Shown: piece by piece, positions 1 through 7,667 of the stretch
How the letters are laid out: every line of letters begins with the position of its first letter
Numbering within the stretch: the stretch's first letter is position 1
Assembly: GCA_002391565.1 (NCBI GenBank)
Contig: DGFH01000081.1
Location: 1 to 16,798, forward strand
Origin: Anaerolineales bacterium UBA3905
GTDB lineage: Bacteria; Chloroflexota; Anaerolineae; Caldilineales; Caldilineaceae
Length of the DNA stretch: 16,798 nt
Reading direction: 5' to 3'
The notes under the pieces: generated by a model
The model's database searches: none
What the model saw: the letters and a program-made list of their open reading frames with translations, nothing else
Told to the model about the DNA's origin: nothing
Program-made: the position numbers and the translations under genes

Positions 1-144
1 GTGGAAATGGTGATGCCGGGCGACAACATCAAGATGGGCGTCAAGCTGATCTCGCCGGTGGCGTTGGAAGCTGGCAGCCGCTTCGCCATCCGCGAGGGTG
101 GTCGCACCGTCGGCGCTGGCGTCATCACCAAGATCACGAAGTAA
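1..144 (+). CDS. tuf: Elongation factor Tu, C-terminal end (partial)
   Basis: Frame 1 is open from the window edge to TAA at 142-144 and gives 47 residues of the last beta-barrel domain (domain 3) of EF-Tu. The typical stretches VEMVMPGDN, RFAIREGGRTVGAG and the C-terminal VITKITK are present. EF-Tu is the GTPase that carries aminoacyl-tRNA to the ribosomal A site; domain 3 contacts tRNA and EF-Ts. The GTPase domain lies outside the window. The gene is the first member here of the tuf-trnW-secE-nusG-rplKAJL cluster. Identification is secure; the gene is 5'-truncated only by the window. Confidence 0.97.
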   Translation: MEMVMPGDNIKMGVKLISPVALEAGSRFAIREGGRTVGAGVITKITK

Positions 145-154
145 GATTATTGCA

Positions 155-195
155 GACTGTGCAACACCTGGGGTAACATATGGTGTTGCACAGTC
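155..195 (+). terminator. Perfect 14-bp hairpin after tuf (possible terminator or processing site)
   Basis: GACTGTGCAACACC (155-168) and its exact reverse complement (182-195) enclose a 13-nt loop. The sequence after the stem, agttgttt, is only moderately T-rich, so this may be a weak terminator, an RNA-processing hairpin in front of the tRNA, or a copy of a dispersed palindrome. Its arm shares the core CTGTGCAA with the inverted repeats at 4497-4527 and 15241-15312. Confidence 0.6.
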
Positions 196-203
196 AGTTG
201 TTT

Positions 204-276
204 AGGCGAGTAGCTCAACTGGCAGAGCGGCGGTCTCCAAAACCGCAGGTTGCGGGTTCAAGTCCTGCCTCGCCTG
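204..276 (+). tRNA. trnW: tRNA-Trp (anticodon CCA)
   Basis: The 73 nt fold into a full cloverleaf. The acceptor AGGCGAG (204-210) pairs with CTCGCCT (269-275), with G276 as discriminator. The D stem is GCTC/GAGC (213-216/225-228). The anticodon stem is GCGGT/ACCGC (230-234/242-246) with loop CTCCAAA, so the anticodon CCA lies at 237-239. The T stem is GCGGG/CCTGC around TTCAAGT. CCA is not encoded (cct follows). A Trp tRNA between tuf and secE is a known arrangement in many bacteria. Confidence 0.97.
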
Positions 277-285
277 CCTGAAATG

Positions 286-318
286 GACCACCGGTGCGTA
301 ACGCCCGGTGGTCGTTTT
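286..318 (+). terminator. Hairpin with short T run between tRNA-Trp and secE
   Basis: GACCACCGG (286-294) pairs perfectly with CCGGTGGTC (305-313) around a 10-nt loop and is followed by gtttt (314-318). This looks like a Rho-independent terminator with a short U tract, probably leaky, since no separate promoter for secE fits in the 32 nt that remain before its start codon. Confidence 0.65.
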
Positions 319-350
319 CGGAATAGCCAGGAAAATGATCAGGGGTTGAA

Positions 351-575
351 ATGACAAAAACTACAACGACGCCCAAACCGGAAAATCGAGTCGTGCGCTA
401 TTTCAAGGACACACGCGCCGAAATTGGCAAAGTAACCTGGCCGACTCGTGAAGAAGGTCTGCGTCTCTCCGGGATCGTTTTTGTTGTCACGGTTGTGTCC
501 ACCATCGTTCTGTTTGGTGTTGATTCGCTCTTTGCGTTTGTCATCGGTCTGCTCATCAGAAGCACCGCCGGGTGA
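351..575 (+). CDS. secE: Preprotein translocase subunit SecE
   Basis: This 74-residue protein is the short, single-span type of SecE, the clamp subunit that stabilises SecY in the SecYEG protein-export channel of the plasma membrane. The N-terminal half is charged and carries the family motif: RYFKDTRAEIGKVTWPTREE at about residues 16-35, with the amphipathic helix ending in KVTWPTREE. One hydrophobic helix follows at about residues 41-69. The start ATG at 351 has AGGGG (341-345) five nt upstream. It lies between tRNA-Trp and nusG, its standard place; the gap to nusG is 33 nt, so the two are almost certainly co-transcribed. Confidence 0.95.
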   Translation: MTKTTTTPKPENRVVRYFKDTRAEIGKVTWPTREEGLRLSGIVFVVTVVSTIVLFGVDSLFAFVIGLLIRSTAG

Positions 576-608
576 CGCATGGCTGTCCGTCGTGCATAGG
601 AGGTGAAC

Positions 609-1226
609 GTGGCCGAACAACATGAACATGCTGCGCCGACGCATGAATTCGATGACATCGACATCGCTGGTGGTGAAGGCGCGGCCACGGAAGAAGGTCC
701 GCGCGCGGAATGGTTCGTCATCCACAGCTATTCTGGGATGGAGAACAAGGTCAAGAAAAACATCGAACATCGCGCTGAGTCGATGGGGATGACTGACCGC
801 ATTCTTGAAGTTGTGGTGCCGACCGAGACCGAAATCGAAATTCGCAACGGCGTGCGGCGTGAAGTCGAACGCCGCGTCTTTCCTGGTTACATCCTGGTCA
901 ATATGATCATGGACGAGGACAGCTGGTATGTTGTGCGCAACAGCCCTGGTGTGACGGGCTTCGTTGGCATGGGCAATAAGCCGACGCCACTACGCCAGGA
1001 CGAGGTCGACAAGATCATGAAGCGCATTGAGTCGGATGCGCCGCGCATTAAGGTTAGCTTCCAGCGCGGCGAACATGTCCGCATTCTGAGCGGGCCTTTT
1101 GCCGAGTTTTCCGGAGTCGTCGACGACATCTTCCCGGACAAAGGGAAGGCACGCGTGCTCGTAAGTTTCTTCAACCGGGAGACCCCGGTCGAAGTGGACT
1201 TTATTCAGTTGGAGCGAGACGCCTGA
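609..1226 (+). CDS. nusG: Transcription termination/antitermination protein NusG
   Basis: NusG binds the RNA polymerase clamp, modulates pausing, and links polymerase to Rho or to the ribosome. The 205-residue product has a short acidic N-terminal extension (to about residue 30). The NGN domain follows (WFVIHSYSGMENKVKKNIEH, FPGYILVNM, VRNSPGVTGFVG), then a C-terminal KOW domain (RGEHVRILSGPFAEFSG). I place the start at GTG 609 rather than the in-frame GTG at 603. The perfect Shine-Dalgarno AGGAGG occupies 598-603 and overlaps the 603 codon, while 609 is at a normal spacing of 5 nt. Length and domain order fit the family. It is the second gene of the secE-nusG pair. Confidence 0.96.
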   Translation: MAEQHEHAAPTHEFDDIDIAGGEGAATEEGPRAEWFVIHSYSGMENKVKKNIEHRAESMGMTDRILEVVVPTETEIEIRNGVRREVERRVFPGYILVNMIMDEDSWYVVRNSPGVTGFVGMGNKPTPLRQDEVDKIMKRIESDAPRIKVSFQRGEHVRILSGPFAEFSGVVDDIFPDKGKARVLVSFFNRETPVEVDFIQLERDA

Positions 1227-1282
1227 TCACCATCGAGGTGAGCGGCGCCCGCAATCATTATTCTTCTAGTTTGCTGAATCTG

Positions 1283-1329
1283 GGAGCTGACGCTCGATTG
1301 CCAGTCGAACCGAAGCGTTCACCAGCTTC
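1283..1329 (+). promoter_or_regulatory. Structured rplK leader, candidate ribosomal-protein autoregulatory hairpin
   Basis: GGAGCTG (1283-1289, one G-U) pairs with CAGCTTC (1323-1329), and ACGCT (1290-1294) pairs with AGCGT (1314-1318). A 4-nt bulge TCAC (1319-1322) lies on the 3' side only. The stem ends directly next to the rplK Shine-Dalgarno (1332-1337). Two helices joined by an asymmetric internal loop are what ribosomal protein L1 recognises in other bacteria, where L1 represses the rplKA operon. The assignment to L1 is an inference; the fold itself is seen in the sequence. Confidence 0.45.
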
Positions 1330-1343
1330 AGAAGGAGTGACAA

Positions 1344-1769
1344 ATGGCAAAAAAACTAAAAGCAGTTGTGAAGTTGCAGTTGCCGGCCGGTAAAGCCAAC
1401 CCGGCGCCGCCCGTCGGCACTGCGTTGGGGCCGCAAGGCGTCAACATCATGGCCTTCTGCAAAGAGTACAACGCTCGCACGCAGGGGCAGATAGGGCAGG
1501 TTATCCCTGTCGAGATCAGCATCTTCACCGATGGCTCCTTCAATTTTGTGCTCAAGACGCCGCCTGCCGGCGACTTGATCAAGAAAGCAGCCGGCATCCC
1601 GCGTGGCAGCGCCGAACCCAACAAAAACAAGATCGGCAAACTGACAAAGGCGCAGGTGCGTGAGATCGCCGAGATCAAACTCAAGGACCTGGAAGGCGTC
1701 AGCCTGGAGAGCGCCATGCGCATGGTCGAAGGCACCGCGCGCAGCATGGGCGTCACGGTGACTGACTGA
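1344..1769 (+). CDS. rplK: 50S ribosomal protein L11
   Basis: L11 binds the GTPase-associated centre of 23S rRNA and supports factor-dependent GTP hydrolysis and the stringent response. The 141-residue length is exactly usual. The N-terminal domain carries the proline-rich KANPAPPVGTALGPQGVNIM (residues about 18-37). The C-terminal RNA-binding domain contains GSAEPNKNKIGKLT and ends with GTARSMGVTV. The start ATG follows AAGGAG at 1332-1337. It is the first gene of the rplKA unit, with a structured leader of about 117 nt after nusG. Confidence 0.97.
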   Translation: MAKKLKAVVKLQLPAGKANPAPPVGTALGPQGVNIMAFCKEYNARTQGQIGQVIPVEISIFTDGSFNFVLKTPPAGDLIKKAAGIPRGSAEPNKNKIGKLTKAQVREIAEIKLKDLEGVSLESAMRMVEGTARSMGVTVTD

Positions 1770-1831
1770 CGCGGTCAGCGGACATCATCCCGCCGTCGCC
1801 AGAGCCGTTGAACATGAAACGTAACCACGTC

Positions 1832-1863
1832 GTGGGAGGGCGCTGAACGCCCGCTATCACCAC
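1832..1863 (+). promoter_or_regulatory. Candidate L1-binding site in the rplA leader
   Basis: The 5' strand GTGGGAGGGCG and the 3' strand CGCCCGCTATCACCAC form an outer helix GTGG/CCAC (1832-1835/1860-1863), an asymmetric internal loop, and an inner helix GGGCG/CGCCC (1838-1842/1848-1852) closed by CTGAA. The 23S rRNA site for L1 (helices 76-78) in E. coli has the same arrangement: GGUGGGAGGC on the 5' side and an A/U-rich strand ending ACCACC on the 3' side. The structure ends 1 nt before the rplA Shine-Dalgarno at 1865-1870, the right place for L1 to block its own translation. The rRNA comparison is from memory. Confidence 0.5.
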
Positions 1864-1876
1864 CAAGGAGTAGAAG

Positions 1877-2602
1877 ATGTCAAAACATAGCAAACGCTTT
1901 GTTGCGTTACAAGGAAAAGTTGACCGCACCAGAAGCTACATGCCCGCCGAGGCAATGGCGCTGGTTAAGGAAATGGCCAATGCCAAATTCGACGAAACCG
2001 TTGAAGTGCACATGCGCATGGGCGTCGACCCACGCCATGCCGATCAGCAGGTGCGCGGCGTCGTCACCCTGCCCAACGGCACCGGGCGCACCGTGCGCAT
2101 CCTGGTGTTTGCCAACCCGGAAGGCCAGGCGCTGGCCAAGGAAGCTGGCGCCGATTATGTGGGCGCCGAGAATCTGGCCGACGAGATCATGAAGGGCCGG
2201 ACCGATTTCGACGTTGTGCTGGCCACGCCTGACATGATGCGCGTGGTCGGACGTCTGGGTAAAGTGCTAGGCCCACGCGGGTTGATGCCCAGTCCGAAGA
2301 CCGGCACCATCGTGCCTGCCGAAGACCTGCCGCGCGTGATTCGCGAATCTCGCCTGGGGCGCGTTGAATTCCGCGTCGACAAGACCTCCAACATTCACGT
2401 GCCGATCGGCAAGTCCAGCTTCAGCACCGAAAAATTGCTGCAAAACTTTGCCGCGTTGATGGAGGCGCTGGTCGCCGCCCGACCTGCTTCGCTCAAGGGC
2501 AACTACATCCATCGCCTGACGCTCACCAGCACGATGGGGCCGGGCGTCAAAACGGATGTAGCCGCTGCTTCAGCGCTCAAGGCGGACGAGATCGCTGCCT
2601 GA
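1877..2602 (+). CDS. rplA: 50S ribosomal protein L1
   Basis: L1 forms the mobile stalk at the E site and helps release deacylated tRNA; in many bacteria it also represses its own operon by binding its mRNA. The 241-residue product has the usual length and family segments: FDETVEVHMRMGVDPRHADQ near the start, the signature around GPRGLMPSPKTGT (about residues 134-146), and GRVEFRVDKTSNIHVPIGK. The C-terminus shows the usual KGNYIHRLTLTSTMGPGVK. The start ATG has AAGGAG 6 nt upstream. It is followed by a good terminator (2633-2665), so rplKA is separated from the genes downstream. Confidence 0.97.
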   Translation: MSKHSKRFVALQGKVDRTRSYMPAEAMALVKEMANAKFDETVEVHMRMGVDPRHADQQVRGVVTLPNGTGRTVRILVFANPEGQALAKEAGADYVGAENLADEIMKGRTDFDVVLATPDMMRVVGRLGKVLGPRGLMPSPKTGTIVPAEDLPRVIRESRLGRVEFRVDKTSNIHVPIGKSSFSTEKLLQNFAALMEALVAARPASLKGNYIHRLTLTSTMGPGVKTDVAAASALKADEIAA

Positions 2603-2632
2603 CAGTTGTCCGCATCCTAATCTAGCTTTGTG

Positions 2633-2665
2633 AAAAAAGCGGAGCCGCATATGGCTCCGCTTTTA
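2633..2665. terminator. Rho-independent terminator after rplA (bidirectional)
   Basis: AAAAGCGGAGCC (2635-2646) and GGCTCCGCTTTT (2653-2664) form a 12-bp perfect stem with a 6-nt loop. There is an A run on the left and a T run on the right, so it can work on either strand. It closes rplKA before hslO. Confidence 0.85.
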
Positions 2666-2701
2666 TGTGGATGGATAACAGTCGGGCGCATGAAGAGGAC
2701 A

Positions 2702-2760
2702 GAAATTACGCAGTTGGTTACACTATCTCATAGTAGACTATCAGTGAACTGCGTAACTTC
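2702..2760. repeat. Inverted repeat in front of hslO
   Basis: The left arm GAAATTACGCAGTT (2702-2715) and the right arm AACTGCGTAACTTC (2747-2760) are complementary at 13 of 14 positions around a 31-nt spacer. The spacer carries ACTATC twice in direct orientation (2722-2727 and 2737-2742). The right arm ends next to the hslO Shine-Dalgarno. It may be an operator, a leader hairpin, or a dispersed palindrome (shared core AACTGYGYAAC). No convincing -10/-35 pair for hslO could be picked beside it. Confidence 0.6.
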
Positions 2761-2775
2761 CAAAGGAGAAACATC

Positions 2776-3654
2776 GTGGAAAACTACATGGTGCGGGCGC
2801 TGGCCAAAGCTTGCGGAGTGCGTGGGCTGGCCTGCCTGACCACCGGCGTCGTGCAGGAAGCCGCACAACGCCATCATGCATCGCCTGCCGGCAAAACCGT
2901 GCTTGGCTACGGTCTGACCGGCGCAGCGCTGCTTGGTGCAATGCTCAAAGTGCAACAACAGGTTGCCATCAAAGTCGAAGGCGACGGCGCCCTCAGCAAA
3001 CTCGTCGCCGAATCAGATAGCTACGGACATCTGCGCGGCTACTTCACGCTACGCGAGGAGGCGGCGCAACTGGCTGACCCCAGCGACATCGCCGGCATCG
3101 TGGGTCAGCAAGGGCGGCTGACGGTGGTCAAAGACCTGCAACTGAAGCAACTCTACGAGAGCGTCGTGCCGTTGCAGACCGGACGCCTGGACGCTGACCT
3201 CACCTATTACCTGATGATGTCTGAACAGATTCCATCCTTTGTAGAGATTGACGTACAACTCGATGCACAGGGAGAGGTGCGCGCTGCCGGCGGCGTGCTG
3301 CTCCAGCTGCTTCCAGATGGCGATCTGACCAAACTGGCGCAAATGGCGGAACGGCTCGACGACTTGCCCCGCATCGGCGCGCTGTTGGCCAATGGCGAAA
3401 CGCCACACACGATCCTGGCAACCATCTTTGGCGCCGAACCGTATGAAGTCTTGGAGACAGGCGCCCTCGATTTTCGCTGCACCTGCAGCCGTGAGCGCTC
3501 ACGTCACGCTTTGACGCTCATCGGGCGTGAGGAACTGATGACGCTGCTGGACGAAGGCGAGGCCGTCATCGATTGTCACTACTGCCATGCACGTTATCGT
3601 TTTGATCGCAACGAACTGGCTGAGATTCTGGCCGAACTGCCAGCCGACAACTAA
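2776..3654 (+). CDS. hslO: Redox-regulated chaperone Hsp33
   Basis: Hsp33 is a cytoplasmic holdase that is switched on by oxidative unfolding and holds unfolding proteins for DnaK. The 292-residue product has the normal length. The N-terminal substrate-binding core begins at about residue 4 and includes LGYGLTGAALLGAMLK. The C-terminal redox switch keeps all four zinc-binding cysteines: C235 and C237 (CTC) and C267 and C270 (CHYC), the family pattern CxC...CxxC. The start is GTG 2776, with AGGAG at 2764-2768. It is isolated by a terminator upstream and a promoter-leader downstream. Lying inside the ribosomal cluster between rplA and rplJ is unusual and may tie its expression to translation genes. 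Family identity is sure; co-regulation is inference. Confidence 0.96.
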   Translation: MENYMVRALAKACGVRGLACLTTGVVQEAAQRHHASPAGKTVLGYGLTGAALLGAMLKVQQQVAIKVEGDGALSKLVAESDSYGHLRGYFTLREEAAQLADPSDIAGIVGQQGRLTVVKDLQLKQLYESVVPLQTGRLDADLTYYLMMSEQIPSFVEIDVQLDAQGEVRAAGGVLLQLLPDGDLTKLAQMAERLDDLPRIGALLANGETPHTILATIFGAEPYEVLETGALDFRCTCSRERSRHALTLIGREELMTLLDEGEAVIDCHYCHARYRFDRNELAEILAELPADN

Positions 3655-3703
3655 CCGGCGCCGTCGCTGCTCAAGAGCCAATGTCCGCCAGACCCTTTCC
3701 GAT

Positions 3704-3732
3704 TTGGCGCCAGCGATTTGATCGACTATACT
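3704..3732 (+). promoter_or_regulatory. Sigma70-type promoter for rplJL
   Basis: The -35 TTGGCG (3704-3709) and the -10 TATACT (3727-3732) are separated by 17 nt. Transcription would start near 3739, just before the L10-type leader, giving a long untranslated region of about 218 nt before rplJ. Confidence 0.6.
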
Positions 3733-3744
3733 GATTGCTTGGAA

Positions 3745-3840
3745 TTGAATCGACCAGACGTCGTGATCTGATGCTGTAGACAGCAGGTGCAAGTGTAAAT
3801 GTCCGGCGCGCCGGACAGCCCGCCGAGGCTGAGGAGTTCA
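3745..3840 (+). promoter_or_regulatory. Ribosomal protein L10 leader (rplJL autoregulation)
   Basis: The stretch contains the hallmarks of the L10 leader RNA family: a small hairpin GCTG-TAGA-CAGC (3773-3784) followed by AGGTGC, a central stem (GTCCGGCG/CGCCGGAC, 3801-3816), and then CCGCCGAGGCTGAGG (3820-3834). In known cases the L10-(L12) complex binds this RNA and represses rplJL. The leader lies between the promoter at 3704-3732 and the attenuator at 3883-3917. Boundaries are approximate. Confidence 0.75.
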
Positions 3841-3882
3841 GACGCCAGCACGCATGCTCTGCGTGTTTGCGCTTGCTTTCTC

Positions 3883-3917
3883 ACGCCCTTCTGCAGCCGC
3901 AGAAGGGCGTTTCGATT
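3883..3917 (+). terminator. Attenuator-like terminator between L10 leader and rplJ
   Basis: ACGCCCTTCTGC (3883-3894) pairs perfectly with GCAGAAGGGCGT (3899-3910) around the tetraloop AGCC, followed by TTCGATT. A 12-bp stem this close to a weak T tract between an L10 leader and rplJ suggests transcription attenuation. A smaller hairpin CACGCA/TGCGTG (3849-3854/3860-3865), followed by TTT, lies just upstream and may be the competing element. Confidence 0.6.
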
Positions 3918-3956
3918 GGCAAGACCTTATCCCGCATAGAAAGGAGGGAATGTCGC

Positions 3957-4487
3957 TTGGCTATCAATCGTCAAAAGAAAGAAGAACTGGTTGCCCGGTA
4001 TAAGGAGCTGCTGGCAAAATCGCCAGCGCTGGTCTTCACCAACTACCAGGGCACCAACGTGAGCCAGGTGCGCTCGCTGCGCGCAAAGCTCAAGGATTCC
4101 AACTCGACCTACGTCGTCGTCAAGAACACGTTGCTCGGCCTGGCGCTGCGTGAGACAGGACGTGTGGCGCCGGAAAGTTTGCTTCAGGGCGCCAACGCCG
4201 TGGTCTTCTGCGGCGAGGACATCGGCAAGAGCGTGACCGCGCTTAAGGCCTGGATCAAGGACGCCAAAGTCATCGAAATCACCGGCGCGCTGCTGGAGAA
4301 TTCCGTCATCGACGCCAAGGGGGCAGAACTGCTCTCCGACCTGCCGACGAAGGAACAGACGCGCGCCATGCTGCTCGGTGTGCTCAGCGCCCCGGCGCGG
4401 CAGTTGGTGCAGATCATCAATGCGCCGGGCAGCAGCCTGGCACGCGTGATGAACGCACACATCGAGAAGCAGCAGGAAGCCGCCTGA
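3957..4487 (+). CDS. rplJ: 50S ribosomal protein L10
   Basis: L10 anchors the L7/L12 dimers to the ribosomal stalk base. I start it at TTG 3957, which gives 176 residues beginning with the typical AINRQKKEELVARYKELLAKS. A strong AGGAGGG lies at 3942-3948, 8 nt upstream. An ATG at 3950 is in another frame, and the longer open frame starting at 3867 runs through the attenuator, so neither is used. The central region has VVVKNTLLGLALRETG. The C-terminal helix that holds L7/L12 follows (about residues 135-176, rich in A, L, Q). A TTG start fits the tight translational control known for L10. It is separated from rplL by 98 nt. Confidence 0.95.
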   Translation: MAINRQKKEELVARYKELLAKSPALVFTNYQGTNVSQVRSLRAKLKDSNSTYVVVKNTLLGLALRETGRVAPESLLQGANAVVFCGEDIGKSVTALKAWIKDAKVIEITGALLENSVIDAKGAELLSDLPTKEQTRAMLLGVLSAPARQLVQIINAPGSSLARVMNAHIEKQQEAA

Positions 4488-4496
4488 GATTTCAGC

Positions 4497-4527
4497 CTGT
4501 GCAATGTACTGCGCCAGCGTTGCACAG
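4497..4527. repeat. Inverted repeat between rplJ and rplL
   Basis: CTGTGCAA (4497-4504) and TTGCACAG (4520-4527) form a perfect 8-bp stem around a 15-nt loop (TGTACTGCGCCAGCG). There is no T run after it. The position fits an mRNA-processing or stability hairpin that could help raise rplL over rplJ output. The arm shares CTGTGCAA with the hairpins at 155-195 and 15241-15312. Confidence 0.55.
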
Positions 4528-4585
4528 AGTCTATTGTGGCGCACACAGATTTGGATAAACGAATTCAATTGGGAGGATAATCATC

Positions 4586-4969
<384 letters not shown>

Positions 4970-4994
4970 GCTGCGCAACATTCTGCAATACGCT

Positions 4995-5033
4995 ATGGGG
5001 GAAGCGCAACGTGTGCGCCTCCCCCATTTTTTT
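4995..5033 (+). terminator. Strong Rho-independent terminator of rplJL
   Basis: The stem ATGGGGGA..GCGC (4995-5007) pairs with GCGC..TCCCCCAT (5015-5027), with one A-C mismatch and a 7-nt loop, and runs into seven T residues (5027-5033). Its last base is the first base of the rluA-family stop codon on the other strand, so the two convergent genes abut. Confidence 0.92.
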
Positions 5034-5902
5034 CATCCCTCTTTCTCCCACAAAAACTCTGAGGGCAATGGCGCTGTAAACCGACGCTCCGCTCCTAAAA
5101 TTGTCGCCGGCAGTGTGATCGCATGTGCATGGAGCATCAAGCGTGGCGCTGAGGCGACATCGCCATATAGCCGATCGCCAAGAATCGGTGCATCAAGATG
5201 CGCCAGATGCACGCGAAGTTGATGTTGTCGTCCGGTTTCCGGGAATAACTGCACCCAGGCGCGGTCACCTGTGCTTGCTATCACGGTGTACCGCGTGACA
5301 GCATATTGTCCCCCCTGCATTGTGACTTCCATACAGTCGCGACGGCGTGGGCTGGGGCGCAACCGCGCAGCGATCTCGCCGCTCTGCGCCAGGCGGTTGG
5401 GCGCCTTCACCACTGCGACATATTCCTTGACGACAAGGTTGGCCTGGAACGCCTGGGTGAGTAAGGCGTTGATCGCACCGCCACGCGTGAGCAGCACCAC
5501 ACCCGACGTGTCGCGGTCGAGGCGATGAAAGAGGGTGAGGCGGCCGAAGCGCGCACATGCCAGATCGAGCAAAGAGGAGCGTGTGGTGTTGCGCGTGGGC
5601 TCCGAGAGCAGACCGGCCGGCTTGTTCACAACCAGCAGGTCGCCCGCATCCGCAAGCAGCCACGCCGGGTCGAAGACAGCGGGTTGCGGCGGCAACACGG
5701 CGGGAGAGGAGAGCACGGTGATCACATCGCCGTTGTACACTTGCCACGATGCCAGCCAGACAGTGCGGCCATTGACCAACACCTGGCGCTGGCTGATCAG
5801 TTGTTGGATCGCCTGGCGCCCGCTCTGAGGGTAACGGGCGCGTAGGACGTGGTCAAGCCGCTGCGCTCCGGTTTGGCCGCTGACGGCGAAATGCTCGGCC
5901 AC
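5033..5902 (-). CDS. RluA-family RNA pseudouridine synthase
   Basis: The 289-residue enzyme would isomerise uridine to pseudouridine in 23S rRNA or tRNA. An N-terminal S4 RNA-binding domain (about residues 13-60; RLDHVLRARYP, INxRQVLVNGR-like) precedes the catalytic domain. The catalytic motif HRLDRDTSGV spans residues 126-135, with D129 as the expected nucleophile. Also present are NKPAGLLSEPT (93-103) and GRQHQLRVHLAHL plus ILGDRLYG near the C-terminus, all hallmarks of the RluA/C/D branch. The start is GTG 5902, only 6 nt after the stop of the aminotransferase gene, so the two form one transcription unit. No strong Shine-Dalgarno is seen, which suggests translational coupling. The exact target nucleotide cannot be read from the sequence. 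Confidence 0.93.
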   Translation of the reverse strand: MAEHFAVSGQTGAQRLDHVLRARYPQSGRQAIQQLISQRQVLVNGRTVWLASWQVYNGDVITVLSSPAVLPPQPAVFDPAWLLADAGDLLVVNKPAGLLSEPTRNTTRSSLLDLACARFGRLTLFHRLDRDTSGVVLLTRGGAINALLTQAFQANLVVKEYVAVVKAPNRLAQSGEIAARLRPSPRRRDCMEVTMQGGQYAVTRYTVIASTGDRAWVQLFPETGRQHQLRVHLAHLDAPILGDRLYGDVASAPRLMLHAHAITLPATILGAERRFTAPLPSEFLWEKEG

Positions 5903-5908
5903 CAGCAG

Positions 5909-7105
<1,197 letters not shown>

Positions 7106-7142
7106 ACAGCAACCTCTTTTGAAAATATCACAAAACCAACAA

Positions 7143-7171
7143 TATCTAATGCGCACCACTGCGGCTGCCAA
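7143..7171 (-). promoter_or_regulatory. Candidate promoter of the aminotransferase gene
   Basis: On the - strand, TTGGCA (7166-7171) and TAGATA (7143-7148) are separated by 17 nt and lie about 40-65 nt before the ATG at 7105. The -35 fits well; the -10 fits only moderately. Confidence 0.4.
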
Positions 7172-7620
7172 CTCTACGCTGAGCCAGCTCATGGATACGT
7201 TATCTTACCATGAAATCAAAGCGAAGGGCGCAAACGCCTGCTGCAAAGCTGAGGTTTGCAGCAGGCGCGTTCCAAAGCTGACGCCAGTTGAATCCTGCCT
7301 GGGAACGCGCTACACTATCGTTACATGATGACATTCCTATCGGCGGCCCGTTGCAGCCGCCGGCCGCCGCCATCGCCGCCCTGACGCAAGGTGGCGTCCA
7401 CCGGCGCGACTTCACCAGTTGGCTTTGTCCTCGTCACCCTGACGACGGATGACGTCCCGATCGTCGTCAATCTGAGCGAGGCGTTCCGGTTAGTGCAACC
7501 CATAGGCGGCAGGACAGTGGGCAAAGATGGCGTTCCCACTGGTGCATTGACCTACCCGCTTGTGAACAGCGTCAGCCCGCCGCCTTACTCCGCCACGATG
7601 TTGCTCTCAATGCCGTCAGA
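7172..7620. other. Gene-poor gap with a strong hairpin
   Basis: No convincing gene is seen. A 13-bp perfect hairpin, CGCCTGCTGCAAA (7235-7247) with TTTGCAGCAGGCG (7255-7267) and a 7-nt loop, has no T tract on either side. It lies upstream of the aminotransferase promoter. Frames of 72-77 codons at 7321-7624 on both strands lack ribosome binding sites and recognisable domains. The region may be decayed coding sequence or plain spacer. Confidence 0.5.
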
Positions 7621-7648
7621 TTGACAATCTATGATTGCCTTTTATAAC
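7621..7648 (+). promoter_or_regulatory. Near-consensus sigma70 promoter of the DUF2270 gene
   Basis: The -35 TTGACA (7621-7626) is perfect and the -10 TATAAC (7643-7648) matches 5 of 6, with a 16-nt spacer. Transcription should begin at about 7655, so the 5' untranslated region would be only about 13 nt, and the Shine-Dalgarno (7654-7659) would lie at the very mRNA 5' end. Confidence 0.75.
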
Positions 7649-7667
7649 AGACCCAGGAGAGATCAGG

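Noticed and set aside
603..608. GTG at 603 as the nusG start
   Set aside because: It overlaps the Shine-Dalgarno AGGAGG (598-603); GTG 609 has normal spacing.
3867..3956. N-terminal extension of rplJ
   Set aside because: It would translate through the attenuator hairpin; the family start AINRQKKEEL and a strong Shine-Dalgarno fit TTG 3957.
7106..7192. N-terminal extension of the aminotransferase
   Set aside because: The AspC-like start MFQSL at 7105 has its own Shine-Dalgarno, and a candidate promoter lies inside the extension.
7321..7624. Small genes on either strand (77 codons on +, 72 codons on -)
   Set aside because: There is no ribosome binding site and no known domain; the two frames lie opposite each other in a gap and one is at best a remnant.
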